64,000 nucleotides of DNA from UBA5109 sp038148755 (GCA_038148755.1 JAYQWA010000005.1:1-64000); one strand, 5' to 3'; shown: positions 18,172 through 27,418, numbered from the stretch's first letter. A program made the numbers and translations. Notes: a model not told the origin generated them from the letters alone.

Positions 18172-19281
18172 ATGCTGCACACAGGTTCACATATTTATCG
18201 TAAACATAAAAAAGCCTGGTATGGGAAACAAACCCATGGAGCTGCCCGTACGCGTCTGTTTTCACTGCTGCTCATACTGATTGTTTTAATCCTATTGCAT
18301 TCGGCAGCGATGATGCTGCTTGAAGGAATGAGTTTCTGGCAGGGTTTCTGGCTGACCCTCACAACGATTACGACGGTTGGCTATGGCGATTTATCAGCAC
18401 GTACTTTTTATGGAGAGATCGCAACCGTTGTTTTTCTTTATATCCCTGGTATTGCATTACTCGGTCAGTTTTTAGGCGAGTATGTAGATTACAGGATTAC
18501 CCGTCGTGAACGAATGTTGCAAGGTTTTTGGAGGTGGAACATGAAAGACCATATATTGATTTTGAATACCCCGATGCATGATGGGGATCTGTATTTGCAG
18601 CGTTTGATTGATCAAATTTCGTCGACGCCGGAATTAAGTGAAATTCCCATACAGATTTTGACGCCGGTATATCCGGAAGGCTTGCCATCGGAATTACAGG
18701 CAATGGGGGTCGTGCATTACTCAGGTACACCAACCAATTCCGCAAACCTGATGGCTGTTAATGCGTCGGAAGCGAAATATATTTTTGTCATTTCGCATAA
18801 TGCCAACTCCATAAATCCGGATAGCCAGACCATTGATATTCTTGAACATTTGAACAGCATTCCTTTAAAGGCTTATGTCGTTGCTGAATGTGTGGATGAT
18901 GAAAATCGTAAACGTTTTATCAGACTGGCTGCCAACACCGTAATACGCCCGGTACGGGCTTATCCGGAGCTGGTTGTACGCTCCATGGTTGCGCCGGGAA
19001 CAGAACAGGTCATGGAAGATATGTTTACATATCATGGGGCGCATCAGAACCGTTATCAGGTCAAACTGAAGGGCGTGCTATGGAAGGATGTTGTCTGTAG
19101 TATTATGCAGTCAGGACTGGGTACTGCATTGGCTTATGTCGAAGGGACAGGCAAGCTGTTTACTGCGCCTCGGGCTGAGGATGAAATTGATGCGGTGGCC
19201 TTGATCATCATGGTGCGTCAGGATGATGAACCTACACAGGAGGAAATCAAGGCCTGTCTGCAGCAAATCTCTCATAAATAA
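18172..19281 (+). CDS. Two-TM potassium channel with RCK/TrkA-N domain
   Basis: This inner-membrane K+ channel subunit has 369 residues. The order is TM1 (about residues 27-48), a pore helix and selectivity filter T-I-T-T-V-G-Y-G-D-L (about residues 67-76), TM2 (about residues 84-105), and a cytoplasmic RCK-type domain (ILILNTPMHDGD, then FVISHNANSINPDSQTIDIL), which usually gates the channel by binding a nucleotide or cation. The first RCK glycine motif is atypical: N-T-P-M-H-D replaces G-x-G-x-x-G, so NAD binding may be absent. Four subunits would assemble. It is a single gene with its own terminator. Confidence 0.88.
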   Translation: MLHTGSHIYRKHKKAWYGKQTHGAARTRLFSLLLILIVLILLHSAAMMLLEGMSFWQGFWLTLTTITTVGYGDLSARTFYGEIATVVFLYIPGIALLGQFLGEYVDYRITRRERMLQGFWRWNMKDHILILNTPMHDGDLYLQRLIDQISSTPELSEIPIQILTPVYPEGLPSELQAMGVVHYSGTPTNSANLMAVNASEAKYIFVISHNANSINPDSQTIDILEHLNSIPLKAYVVAECVDDENRKRFIRLAANTVIRPVRAYPELVVRSMVAPGTEQVMEDMFTYHGAHQNRYQVKLKGVLWKDVVCSIMQSGLGTALAYVEGTGKLFTAPRAEDEIDAVALIIMVRQDDEPTQEEIKACLQQISHK

Positions 19282-19365
19282 ATTTGCGTGGGCATAGTGC
19301 TGCTATTATCTTGAATAGGCACAGGGAAGTGTGAAACAGCGATGCTGAAAGCAGAAGCGGGGAAG

Positions 19366-19392
19366 AGGTGGCTACAGGCCACCTTTTCTTTT
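19366..19392 (+). terminator. Probable terminator after the K+ channel gene
   Basis: A 7-base-pair stem (AGGTGGC at 19366-19372, GCCACCT at 19378-19384) with a 5-base loop is followed by a T-rich stretch (TTTTCTTTT). It lies about 85 bases after the channel stop and 63 bases before the ABC ATPase start. Confidence 0.75.
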
Positions 19393-19454
19393 GCTTTTGA
19401 GGTAGAATAAGCGGCTTATCTTTTTGTATTTAAATTTATTCAACCTGCCGCATT

Positions 19455-20414
19455 ATGTCGACCGCTATATCCATTAAAGACCTGCACAAAACTTACGATA
19501 ATGGTCATAAGGCCTTAAAAGGAATCAACCTGGAAGTTGCTGAAGGCGATTTTTTTGCCTTGCTGGGTGCCAATGGAGCCGGCAAATCAACAACGATTGG
19601 CATCATTGCCACGCTGGTTCGTAAAACTGCCGGCAGTGTTGAAGTCTTCGGCAAAAATGTCGACAGTAATACCTATGAAACCAAACTGGATCTGGGCATC
19701 GTTCCACAGGAAGTTAACTTCAATCATTTTGAAAAAGTCTTTGATATCTGTGTCACTCAGGGTGGTTATTATGGCTTGCCCAGAAAAGTTGCTGAAGAAC
19801 GTTCCGAAAAATATCTAAAACAGTTGGGACTTTGGGATAAAAAAGATCAGCAGAGCAGGAATCTTTCCGGCGGGATGAAAAGACGATTGCTGATTGCTCG
19901 TGCCTTGATTCATGAACCCAGACTGTTAATTCTGGATGAACCCACTGCCGGTGTTGATATAGAACTCCGTCGTTCCACCTGGAAGTTTTTACAGGATATC
20001 AATAAATCAGGAACCACCATTATCCTGACGACACATTATCTGGAAGAAGCTGAAAATCTATGTCGCAACATCGCGATTATTGATCAGGGTGAAATTGTTG
20101 AAAATACCAGCATGCGCGCCTTGCTGAAAAAACTGGATACGGAAACTTTTATTTTTGACTGCCGTGAAGATTTGGCAAGCACACCCCAGTTAAATGGTTT
20201 TGCTGTTCAACAACAGGATGCCAATACTCTGGAAGTGACCCTGGATAAAAGCCAGGATATTAATGAAGTTTTCAAGCTACTGGATGAACAAGGCATAAAT
20301 ATTAAAAGTATGCGTAACAAAACCAACAGGCTGGAGCAATTGTTTGTGTCCTTACTGCAGCAATCCAAAACACGCCAGCCCCAGGATGCGAAAGCAGTAG
20401 CGGAGGCCGGATAA
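19455..20414 (+). CDS. yadG: ABC transporter ATP-binding protein, YadG-like
   Basis: This ATPase of 319 residues has Walker A G-A-N-G-A-G-K-S-T-T (about residues 38-47), signature LSGGMKRR (about residues 138-145), Walker B LLILDEPTAGVD and a switch His in TTHYLEEAE. It powers an ABC-2 type exporter with the permease encoded immediately downstream (stop and start codons adjacent). The C-terminal extension of about 100 residues is normal for YadG-type ATPases. The exported substrate of YadGH is not established. Confidence 0.9.
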   Translation: MSTAISIKDLHKTYDNGHKALKGINLEVAEGDFFALLGANGAGKSTTIGIIATLVRKTAGSVEVFGKNVDSNTYETKLDLGIVPQEVNFNHFEKVFDICVTQGGYYGLPRKVAEERSEKYLKQLGLWDKKDQQSRNLSGGMKRRLLIARALIHEPRLLILDEPTAGVDIELRRSTWKFLQDINKSGTTIILTTHYLEEAENLCRNIAIIDQGEIVENTSMRALLKKLDTETFIFDCREDLASTPQLNGFAVQQQDANTLEVTLDKSQDINEVFKLLDEQGINIKSMRNKTNRLEQLFVSLLQQSKTRQPQDAKAVAEAG

Positions 20415-21197
20415 ATGGCAGGCGTAGCAGCGAATTATAAGTGGATTGCTTTTAGCACCATTGTCAGAAAAGAAGTACGCCGTTTTGTTCGCATCTGGGT
20501 GCAGACGCTGGTGCCACCAGTCATCACCATCTCGCTATATTTTGTCATTTTTGGCAGTTTGATCGGCAGCCGTATCGGTCAGATGGGTGGCTATTCCTAT
20601 ATGGAGTTTATTGTGCCCGGGCTAATTTTAATGTCGGTCATCAATAATGCTTATGCCAATGTGGTGTCTTCTTTTTTCAGCCAGAAATTTCAGCGTAACA
20701 TTGAAGAACTGCTGGTGTCGCCGGTACCCAATTACGTTATTTTAATTGGTTTTGTTGTCGGTGGTTCTGCCCGTGGACTGGCCATTGGTCTGATTGCCAG
20801 CGTTGTTGCCATGTTTTTCAGCGGCTTCTACATGCACAATATCTTTATTGCTGTTGCAGTGGTCCTGCTGTCATCGGTGGTTTTTTCACTGGGCGGATTT
20901 ATTAATGCGATTTATGCCAATAAATTCGATGACATTACGATAATTCCTACTTTTGTCTTAACCCCTTTGATTTACCTGGGTGGTGTGTTTTATTCCATTG
21001 ATCTGTTGCCGGATTTCTGGCGAGCCGTGTCTCACGTAAACCCGATGTTTTACATGGTTGATGCTTTTCGCTATGGCATTCTGGGTATTTCTGATGTGAA
21101 CATTATTTATGCTCTGTTGATACTGCTCGTTTTCGTCGTCGGGCTTTTTGTATTTGCCCTGTTTTTATTACATAAAGGTAAAGGATTAAGGAGCTGA
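20415..21197 (+). CDS. yadH: ABC-2 type permease, YadH-like
   Basis: This inner-membrane permease of 260 residues has about six membrane helices. The sequence R-I-W-V-Q-T-L-V-P-P-V-I-T near the N-terminus, then YMEFIVPGLILMSVI, F-Q-R-N-I-E-E-L-L-V-S-P-V-P and PTFVLTPLIYLGGVFYS, matches E. coli YadH very closely as I recall it. It forms the transport channel with the ATPase encoded directly upstream. It ends with the YadH-like K-G-L-R-S tail. The queF gene begins 14 bases later and may be co-transcribed. Confidence 0.92.
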   Translation: MAGVAANYKWIAFSTIVRKEVRRFVRIWVQTLVPPVITISLYFVIFGSLIGSRIGQMGGYSYMEFIVPGLILMSVINNAYANVVSSFFSQKFQRNIEELLVSPVPNYVILIGFVVGGSARGLAIGLIASVVAMFFSGFYMHNIFIAVAVVLLSSVVFSLGGFINAIYANKFDDITIIPTFVLTPLIYLGGVFYSIDLLPDFWRAVSHVNPMFYMVDAFRYGILGISDVNIIYALLILLVFVVGLFVFALFLLHKGKGLRS

Positions 21198-21211
21198 TCA
21201 GGGTCGCAAAT

Positions 21212-22021
21212 ATGACTGAAAATATGCTGGGAAAAGCTACCTATTATCCGAAGCAGTATGATCCTGAAATCTTGCTGGCTCTGCCGCGTAAAACCAACCG
21301 TAACTTGTTGGGTATAGCAGACGCTCTGCCTTTCCATGGTGAAGATATCTGGCATGCTTATGAGCTTTCCTGGTTAAATTCGCAGGGCTTGCCGCAAGTC
21401 GCCATCGCTAAATTCAGTTTTCCCTGTGAGAGTGCTCAGCTGATTGAATCCAAATCATTCAAGCTCTATCTGAATTCGCTTAACCAGGAAAAATACGAAA
21501 GCAGAGAGACTATTAGAGAGTTGTTAACAAGGGATTTGTCTGGCAAGTCCGGCGCTGATGTAAAGGTTGTATTATTTGATGTGGATAGCGCACAGCAACC
21601 TATCACTCAGCCTCAAGGCATCTGCCTGGATACATTAGCAGTCGAAATAACAAAATATCATCCCGATGAGAATTTACTGGTGACAAAGAACAAGCAAATT
21701 GAAGAACAGGTCTATACCAATCTGTTCAGATCAAATTGCCCAATAACGAATCAGCCTGACTGGGCCAGCATGAGTATCAGCTATAAGGGGGCCGCTATTT
21801 CACATGAAAGTTTACTGGCCTATCTGGTTTCCTATCGTCAGCACAATGACTATCATGAAAATTGTGTGGAAAAAATATTTGTTGATATACAGGAAAAATG
21901 TCAGCCTGATGAATTGACTGTGCAGGCAAACTTTTTAAGAAGAGGGGGGCTGGATATTAATCCGGTTCGCAGTACGCTGTCTGAATATGAGAAAGCACTT
22001 CCCAGATTTGTCAGACAATAA
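21212..22021 (+). CDS. queF: NADPH-dependent 7-cyano-7-deazaguanine reductase (preQ0 reductase)
   Basis: This cytoplasmic enzyme of 269 residues reduces preQ0 to preQ1 with NADPH in queuosine synthesis. It is the long, two-domain YqcD-type QueF. The NADPH motif E-S-K-S-F-K-L-Y-L-N-S is in the N-terminal half. The catalytic Cys and Asp sit in S-N-C-P-I-T-N-Q-P-D-W, and the substrate-binding His/Glu in YHENCVEKIF. No deviation from the family is seen. It lies 14 bases after yadH, and a nitroreductase gene follows 36 bases later. Confidence 0.95.
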   Translation: MTENMLGKATYYPKQYDPEILLALPRKTNRNLLGIADALPFHGEDIWHAYELSWLNSQGLPQVAIAKFSFPCESAQLIESKSFKLYLNSLNQEKYESRETIRELLTRDLSGKSGADVKVVLFDVDSAQQPITQPQGICLDTLAVEITKYHPDENLLVTKNKQIEEQVYTNLFRSNCPITNQPDWASMSISYKGAAISHESLLAYLVSYRQHNDYHENCVEKIFVDIQEKCQPDELTVQANFLRRGGLDINPVRSTLSEYEKALPRFVRQ

Positions 22022-22057
22022 GTTCACTAACAGCTCAAAATATTCAAGGTAATCATC

Positions 22058-22603
22058 ATGGATGCTTTAACTGCAATTCATACCCGCAAGGCCTCACCAA
22101 AGCTGATTGAGCCAGCGCCGTCTGATGATGAGCTGGAATTGATATATAAAGCCGCCCTAAGAGCGCCGGACCATGCCATGCTAAGACCCTGGCGTTTTTT
22201 TGTGGTTAAAGAGGAAGCACGGAATAAACTAGGTGAACTGTTTGTAGAAGCCATGCAGCCCGAGACAGAAGAGCAAAAGAATAAATTACTCAGGGCGCCG
22301 TTAAGAGCGCCTATGATTATCATTGCAGTCAGTGCAATTATTGAGCATCCCAAAGTTCCGGCAGTAGAACAGATTTCTTCAACGGCAGCAGCAGTACAAA
22401 ATATGTCTTTGGCTGCTCATGCGCTGGGATATGCCTCTATCTGGCGCACCGGTGCTGTAGCATTCAGTGATGCGGTGAAACTCGCATTGGGTTTAAAAGC
22501 AAGCGATGAGATTGTGGGTTTGCTTTATTTGGGGTCCTCCAGCTATGAAAATCTACCAGTTCCAGAGGTAAATATTGCAGATCATTTTGAAAACTGGCCT
22601 TAA
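22058..22603 (+). CDS. YdjA-like FMN nitroreductase
   Basis: This small nitroreductase-fold flavoprotein of 181 residues should bind FMN and use NAD(P)H. Family features are A-P-S-D-D-E-L, A-A-L-R-A-P-D-H-A-M-L-R-P-W-R-F, R-A-P-L-R-A-P-M-I-I, the Q-N-M-S-L-A-A-H-A-L-G helix and G-L-L-Y-L-G. It aligns by eye with E. coli YdjA, one of the smallest members, whose physiological substrate is unsettled. It is cytoplasmic and probably the last gene of the yadGH-queF unit. Confidence 0.88.
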   Translation: MDALTAIHTRKASPKLIEPAPSDDELELIYKAALRAPDHAMLRPWRFFVVKEEARNKLGELFVEAMQPETEEQKNKLLRAPLRAPMIIIAVSAIIEHPKVPAVEQISSTAAAVQNMSLAAHALGYASIWRTGAVAFSDAVKLALGLKASDEIVGLLYLGSSSYENLPVPEVNIADHFENWP

Positions 22604-22615
22604 CTTGTATTTACA

Positions 22616-22647
22616 GAGCGCTTACTTTAAAGTGCGCGGCTTGTTTT
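22616..22647 (+). terminator. Possible terminator after the nitroreductase gene
   Basis: A hairpin with GCGC arms around an ACTTT/AAAGT stem (a two-base bulge on the left arm) lies just after the nitroreductase stop. A T-rich but interrupted tail follows (TTGTTTTGTT). It could end the yadGH-queF-nitroreductase unit; the poor U-run lowers confidence. Confidence 0.35.
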
Positions 22648-22649
22648 GT

Positions 22650-22690
22650 TGAGGTGTCCGAGTGGTTGTAAGCAAAGATGCACGCCTCAC
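22650..22690 (+). pseudogene. Truncated tRNA-Ser-like fragment
   Basis: Nineteen bases from 22650 (starting TGAGGTGTCCGAG) match exactly the 5' acceptor and D-arm of the intact tRNA-Ser that starts 88 bases later, and GCACGCCT at 22680-22687 matches its anticodon stem start. The anticodon loop, variable arm, T-arm and 3' acceptor are not recognisable. It cannot fold into a full tRNA. It is a partial tandem duplication or the remnant of a second serine tRNA. Confidence 0.65.
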
Positions 22691-22737
22691 AGGCGAGAGT
22701 AGTTAGATAATAAAGTTGTATTAGGCAGTTAAAATTT

Positions 22738-22825
22738 GGTGAGGTGTCCGAGTGGTTGAAGGAGCACGCCTGGAAAGTGTGTATACGGAAACGTATCGAG
22801 GGTTCGAATCCCTCTCTCACCGCCA
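22738..22825 (+). tRNA. tRNA-Ser (anticodon GGA)
   Basis: This tRNA of 88 bases includes an encoded CCA. The acceptor stem GGTGAGG pairs with TCTCACC, followed by discriminator G and CCA. The anticodon stem CACGC/GTGTG encloses the loop CTGGAAA, giving anticodon GGA at 22772-22774 (reads UCC and UCU). A long variable arm (TATACGGAAACGTAT) is present, as expected for serine. The T-arm contains GGTTCGAATCC. A broken copy of its 5' half lies just upstream. Confidence 0.95.
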
Positions 22826-22926
22826 AATTTAGAAAATATCCTCGTGGTTTCGGAGGCCCTAAGCGGCAAGAATGTATCGAATGCAAAACCTGCCAGCAAA
22901 AACTTGAAATTTAAGATACAAAATTA

Positions 22927-24348
22927 CTAGTCTGCCGAGCATTGCCTGTTCATATTTAAAGATTCCACCTGTACACCCAACTCCATGAGATCGCATGAAT
23001 CGAATGCTCTAGCAAAAGGTTCTGGCTGATAATTTATAAATCTTGATGGTCCAATATCCAAAGCTTCAGACTTGGCATTCATTGTGTATGGGTTAGTGTT
23101 CATGCCCCAGGTTCCTGTGCTGACCCGGTCTGCAAGTGTGTTAATAGCTGTAATCGATTCTGCAGGAGAAAAACCACAGTGTCCTGCAGAATTTACATAA
23201 ACCTGTCGTAAAAGCGCTGCACTTCCTGCCCGATTTACGGTTTCCTGGAAGGCATGCTGTGCAGAAACCACAGAAATGTTATCGCCTAAATTGCTCAGAG
23301 TTAATATTGGTATACTCAAGTTGCCATTCCATACTTGCGGAGCAATCCAGGTTAAGGCCTGTAAATCTGCTGAAAATCTGGGTGCTTGCTCAAGTTTTGA
23401 TAAATCGCTGTCAATATCGAGACCTGCCTGACGATATAATTCAACAACGATATCGGCATTCGCCAAACTTTGCAGAATGTCGCGATAATTAACACCCTCA
23501 TTAAACGAGATGCTACCGCCTCCGCGTCGATTTAATTCATTCCTGCTACTCATTGCCTGCCCGACAGTGGGTAGTGGTGATCCTGCCAAACTGTCATATA
23601 GGCCTTCCTGCAAGGCAGCTAGATCAAAGGGTGCAGGCTGTTGTTTGGTAGGGTGTGACCAGGTCGGTAATTGTGCAATGACAGCAGCGAGCGCAATTCT
23701 TGCTCTCCCTTCAGGCGTTTCTTGTGCCCTGGCTAGTAACTCCAGCCAGGCAGGTCGGGTTGTCGTAGCGAAATCATCAGGAATATCTATTACTTTCAGT
23801 TCAGGATTATTTTCAGCAAGTAAGGTCTTGACGATAAATAGTGCATCAAACTTACCATTCCAGATTCCCACTGCACCGCCTAAACCACCACAGGCCAGAA
23901 GGGCTCCATCAAAACGATCAGCATATTTCTGCACGATTGCTGCGCCAGTGTGTGCCCCAAGTGAGCGTCCATAAAGAAGAGTTTGTTGAGGACTGCCATA
24001 GAGTTGATTGTATATATCCAATGTTGACAGATGGTTTCTGGCTGAAGATTCTACATCCCATCCGGTAACTAATCGGGTGACGCCTGCCAGTGCATAACCC
24101 AGGGCGAGTAAGGATTGGGATTCCTGTGATTGGTATTGACTGGCAGCATAGTCAAGTCCTATTAGTAATATGCCATTGAAATTATCTGGATAGTCAATCC
24201 GATAAGCTGTGCCGTCCGAAAGCACTCCTGCATTTGATGTAACGGATATATCACCAGGCAGGCTCGCCGGTTGAGCGTTACTCGGCGTTATGTACAACAA
24301 CTCAGTCCATAATAGGAAGAAGCTATATAGCATTTGTTTAAAATTCAT
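22927..24348 (-). CDS. Secreted alpha/beta hydrolase
   Basis: From the ATG at 24348 the protein has 473 residues; a TTG 12 bases upstream is less likely. A signal peptide (FKQMLYSFFLLWTELLY, cleavage near SNAQP) directs it outside. The nucleophile elbow is Y-G-R-S-L-G (G-x-S-x-G) and the catalytic His is probably in NSAGHCGFSP near the C-terminus, so it should be an active serine hydrolase on an ester or amide. The family resembles secreted hydrolases without a defined substrate, and I cannot name it closer. It is divergent from the TRAP transporter genes, and the 210-base gap between them must hold both promoters. Confidence 0.75.
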   Translation of the reverse strand: MNFKQMLYSFFLLWTELLYITPSNAQPASLPGDISVTSNAGVLSDGTAYRIDYPDNFNGILLIGLDYAASQYQSQESQSLLALGYALAGVTRLVTGWDVESSARNHLSTLDIYNQLYGSPQQTLLYGRSLGAHTGAAIVQKYADRFDGALLACGGLGGAVGIWNGKFDALFIVKTLLAENNPELKVIDIPDDFATTTRPAWLELLARAQETPEGRARIALAAVIAQLPTWSHPTKQQPAPFDLAALQEGLYDSLAGSPLPTVGQAMSSRNELNRRGGGSISFNEGVNYRDILQSLANADIVVELYRQAGLDIDSDLSKLEQAPRFSADLQALTWIAPQVWNGNLSIPILTLSNLGDNISVVSAQHAFQETVNRAGSAALLRQVYVNSAGHCGFSPAESITAINTLADRVSTGTWGMNTNPYTMNAKSEALDIGPSRFINYQPEPFARAFDSCDLMELGVQVESLNMNRQCSAD

Positions 24349-24558
24349 ATTCACACCCAAATGTTATTTTTTAGAATATAACAAATTTTTCTTTTAAGTC
24401 TGCTATTTGCACAATATTCACATTAACTTGACCTAATCATGCATAAACCAAATAATGATTAAAACTATAATAATAATGCAGGATTTGCTATTGAAACCTA
24501 CAGATTCACTCTGGATGAATTTTGATTGTTTCTGGTCAAAGCCTGCGAAAGGGTGGTA

Positions 24559-25062
24559 ATGCAATCACAAGAAGACATTTCAGAAAAACAACCTGAACCG
24601 GTCAAAGCTTTTTCTACCACCGAGTGTATATTCCTTGTGATTGGTTCACTTGGTCTGGCGCTTGCTGTGTTAACAGATACGGTAGCCGTGATAGGGCGAC
24701 ATCTGAATATTGCTTTATTGGGTTCTATTGAAATTGTACAGGCATGCATAGTGCTGCTGTCATCCGGTGCTATTGTTGCGGCAACAAAATATGGCAATCA
24801 TGCACGGGTCCGAATTTTAACCAACAGATTGAATCCAGATTTTTCAGCAAAACTTCACTATTTCACGGCGATCATTAGTACTGTCTATTCACTCTTAATG
24901 GTGGGTGGTTGTGCATGGATCATTTGGGAAGTTTGGGCAGAGCATGAGCGCTCGGAAATACTGCATATCCCGCTGGTATGGCTGCGGTTATTGTTACTGG
25001 CTGCGCTGCTTTCAGTTAGCGCCTATTTTCTATCCAGTCGTTTTGGCAAAAGTAAACAATGA
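24559..25062 (+). CDS. TRAP transporter small permease (DctQ type)
   Basis: From the ATG at 24559, preceded by GGGTGG, the protein has 167 residues with four membrane helices (about residues 21-43, 53-75, 97-119 and 131-153). The VIGRHLNIALLGSIE block after helix 1 is typical of DctQ. It forms the membrane complex with the large permease, whose gene overlaps this stop codon by four bases (ATGA). The transported compound, probably an organic acid, depends on the binding protein encoded at 26366. Confidence 0.85.
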   Translation: MQSQEDISEKQPEPVKAFSTTECIFLVIGSLGLALAVLTDTVAVIGRHLNIALLGSIEIVQACIVLLSSGAIVAATKYGNHARVRILTNRLNPDFSAKLHYFTAIISTVYSLLMVGGCAWIIWEVWAEHERSEILHIPLVWLRLLLLAALLSVSAYFLSSRFGKSKQ

Positions 25063-26363
25063 GCCCGGAACTTATTGGTGTGCTGGGGCTTATCCTGCTG
25101 TTGGTGGTTATCACGATCGGGGTCCCCATAGGTATTGCTCTAGGTCTGGTGGGATTGGTAGGGATTGCAGTCATTACCAGCCCCGAGGCTTCACTGATAA
25201 AAGTTGGTGTAGTAAGTTTTGATGTGGTCAGCCGATATGATCTGGGCGTATTGCCACTGTTCTTACTGATGGCCCATTTGTGTTTTGCAGCGGGTGCCAG
25301 CAGAGACTTCTTTGATGTCGCTGCACGCTTTATAGGTCACCGACGTGGTGGTTTGGCCTTGGCCTCTATTGCTGGTTGTGCAGGGTTCGGAGCGATTAGT
25401 GGCTCAAGTTTGGCCACAGTCGCTACTGTTGGTTCTGCCGCTTTGCCTGAAATGCGAAGAGCAGGTTATAACCCGGGGTTTGCCTGCGGTGCATTAGCGG
25501 CCGGTGGCACATTAGGTGCACTTATCCCACCGTCTGGGGCGCTGATTGTATTCGGTATCATTGCTGAACAGTCGATTGGCAGATTATTTGCTGCAGCGAT
25601 CCTGCCAGGCCTTACCCAAGCCTTGTTTTATATGTTTGCAATCTCCTTGCTTTGCTATTTCAACCCTGAGCTGGGCCCCTCAAGTAAGCGTGTCAGCATG
25701 CGAGATCGTCTGGCGAGTTTAGTCAAAATAATTGATGTTTTCTTTTTAGTTGCACTGGTTATTGGTGGACTAACAGTTGGCTGGTTTACCCCAACCGAAG
25801 CGGCATCCGTTGGTGTCGCTCTAGCCATGGTCTTGTGTGCGATTCGTGGTGCCTTAAGTTTTTCGACTCTGGTCACAGCCTTTGTAGAAACTCTCAGAAC
25901 AAGCGGCATGATCTATCTTATTATTATTGGAGCGATGCTGTTTGCGACCTTTATTAGCATCACAGGAATTGCCGAATTCATGTCGAATCTGGTTTTGGAT
26001 ATAAATGCAGGACCAATCACCGCCATTATTGTTATGGCAATTCTGTTTTTGGTCCTGGGTTCATTTCTCGATGGCCTGGCGCTCATGCTGCTGGTTACTC
26101 CCATATTTCTGCCCATTGCTGTTGAGCTGGGTTACAGTCCGATCTGGTTTGGTATTTTCCTGGTGCGTGCGATGGAGGTAGGATTTATTTTGCCGCCGCT
26201 CGGCCTCAATGCCTATGTCATTCATGGGATTGCAAAAGACATTGAACTGAGCGCTATTTTTAAAGGCATCGGGCCTTTTCTTATAGCTGATGTATTACAT
26301 CTGGGCTTGATTATTGCCCTGCCAGTTATGGTTTTATGGCTACCTGGTGTAGTGGGAGTGTAG
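25059..26363 (+). CDS. TRAP transporter large permease (DctM type)
   Basis: This protein of 434 residues has about 12 membrane helices and family signatures such as LPLFLLMAHLCFAAG, GAISGSSLATVATVGSAALPEM, LGALIPPSGALIVFGIIAEQ and GWFTPTEAASVG. It drives Na+- or H+-coupled uptake of a solute delivered by the periplasmic binding protein. Four bases overlap with the DctQ gene, and the DctP gene starts three bases after the stop, so the three genes are one operon. Confidence 0.93.
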   Translation: MSPELIGVLGLILLLVVITIGVPIGIALGLVGLVGIAVITSPEASLIKVGVVSFDVVSRYDLGVLPLFLLMAHLCFAAGASRDFFDVAARFIGHRRGGLALASIAGCAGFGAISGSSLATVATVGSAALPEMRRAGYNPGFACGALAAGGTLGALIPPSGALIVFGIIAEQSIGRLFAAAILPGLTQALFYMFAISLLCYFNPELGPSSKRVSMRDRLASLVKIIDVFFLVALVIGGLTVGWFTPTEAASVGVALAMVLCAIRGALSFSTLVTAFVETLRTSGMIYLIIIGAMLFATFISITGIAEFMSNLVLDINAGPITAIIVMAILFLVLGSFLDGLALMLLVTPIFLPIAVELGYSPIWFGIFLVRAMEVGFILPPLGLNAYVIHGIAKDIELSAIFKGIGPFLIADVLHLGLIIALPVMVLWLPGVVGV

Positions 26364-26365
26364 TA

Positions 26366-27418
26366 ATGCGTATAAAACTTTTCTTCTTCAGTGTTGTTTT
26401 TCTAGGCATTCTGATGGGCTGTTCATCAGATGATAGTTCTGCTGATGCAGAGTACATTTTGACCTATGCAACTCCTTATCCTTCAAGTCATCCCTTCAGT
26501 TTAGCCGATCAGGAATGGATGAATGCGGTTGCTCAACAAAGCCAGGGACGCATAGCTTTTAAGCCTTATTGGGGAGGCCCCGTTCTTAATTCGGATATGA
26601 GCATGCTGGAAATTCGCCATGGTGTTGCAGATATTGGTTTGATTTCACCCATTTATGTGAAAGGAGGAACCCATCTGATTCGCGCACAGGCCGGCTTTTA
26701 TGGCGGAGTGCGAACTATTGAAGATCAGGTGTCTGTTTATAATTGTCTAGCCAGAACTTTTCCTCAATTTGACCATGAGTTGGAAGGCCTTGTTGTTTTG
26801 GCAGTGCAAGGTGGTAACTTGCCTGCGATAATTACAAGAGATAAGCCCATTAGGTCGCTTAAAGACTTTAGTGGTATGCGTTTACGGGCACCTGCCGAAA
26901 CGGTTGAGGTTTTGCGCCAGCTGGGTGCTGATCCGGTCAACATGCCAATGGGTGAAGTTTATTCGGCTCTGGCTAAAGGGGTAATTGATGGCGTTGTTGC
27001 TCCAGGCGATACCATCTTTAGTTTGCGATTCTCAGAGGTTGCCAATCATTTCACTAATATTCAGTTTAGTCGAGGCGGTTATCCGGCTCGAGCAATGTCT
27101 GAAAAAACATGGAACAACTTACCCACTGAGCTTCAGGAAATTATCATTGGAAACCGTGATGTCTGGGAGGAGGCTTTATCAAGGCTGCTTATAATGGCTG
27201 AGACACGTGGACTGGAATTTGGTCAAGAAAATGGGATGCAGTTTCATGACTTTCCTTATCAGGACCAGTTGGAGTTCGATCAGTTATACAACTCAGCTGC
27301 ATTACAACAAGCCCTCTCAATTGCAGATATAGGTATTGATGCCGAGCCAGTTTATCGGGCTGCACAAAAAATCCTCGCAGCAGGATCACCTGTAAATTGC
27401 GAGCAGGCCGCTTTATGA
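26366..27418 (+). CDS. TRAP transporter substrate-binding lipoprotein (DctP type)
   Basis: From the ATG at 26366 the protein has 350 residues with a lipoprotein signal (FLGILMGC). DctP features are G-G-P-V-L at the domain start, S-L-K-D-F-S-G-M-R-L-R-A-P containing the Arg that usually holds a substrate carboxylate, then G-A-D-P-V-N-M-P-M-G-E-V-Y-S-A-L and G-V-I-D-G-V. It should present an organic acid to the DctQM permease. Lipid anchoring is less common for DctP proteins. The genes downstream (CoA transferase, HgdB-like) suggest the cargo is activated to a CoA thioester (inference). Confidence 0.9.
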   Translation: MRIKLFFFSVVFLGILMGCSSDDSSADAEYILTYATPYPSSHPFSLADQEWMNAVAQQSQGRIAFKPYWGGPVLNSDMSMLEIRHGVADIGLISPIYVKGGTHLIRAQAGFYGGVRTIEDQVSVYNCLARTFPQFDHELEGLVVLAVQGGNLPAIITRDKPIRSLKDFSGMRLRAPAETVEVLRQLGADPVNMPMGEVYSALAKGVIDGVVAPGDTIFSLRFSEVANHFTNIQFSRGGYPARAMSEKTWNNLPTELQEIIIGNRDVWEEALSRLLIMAETRGLEFGQENGMQFHDFPYQDQLEFDQLYNSAALQQALSIADIGIDAEPVYRAAQKILAAGSPVNCEQAAL

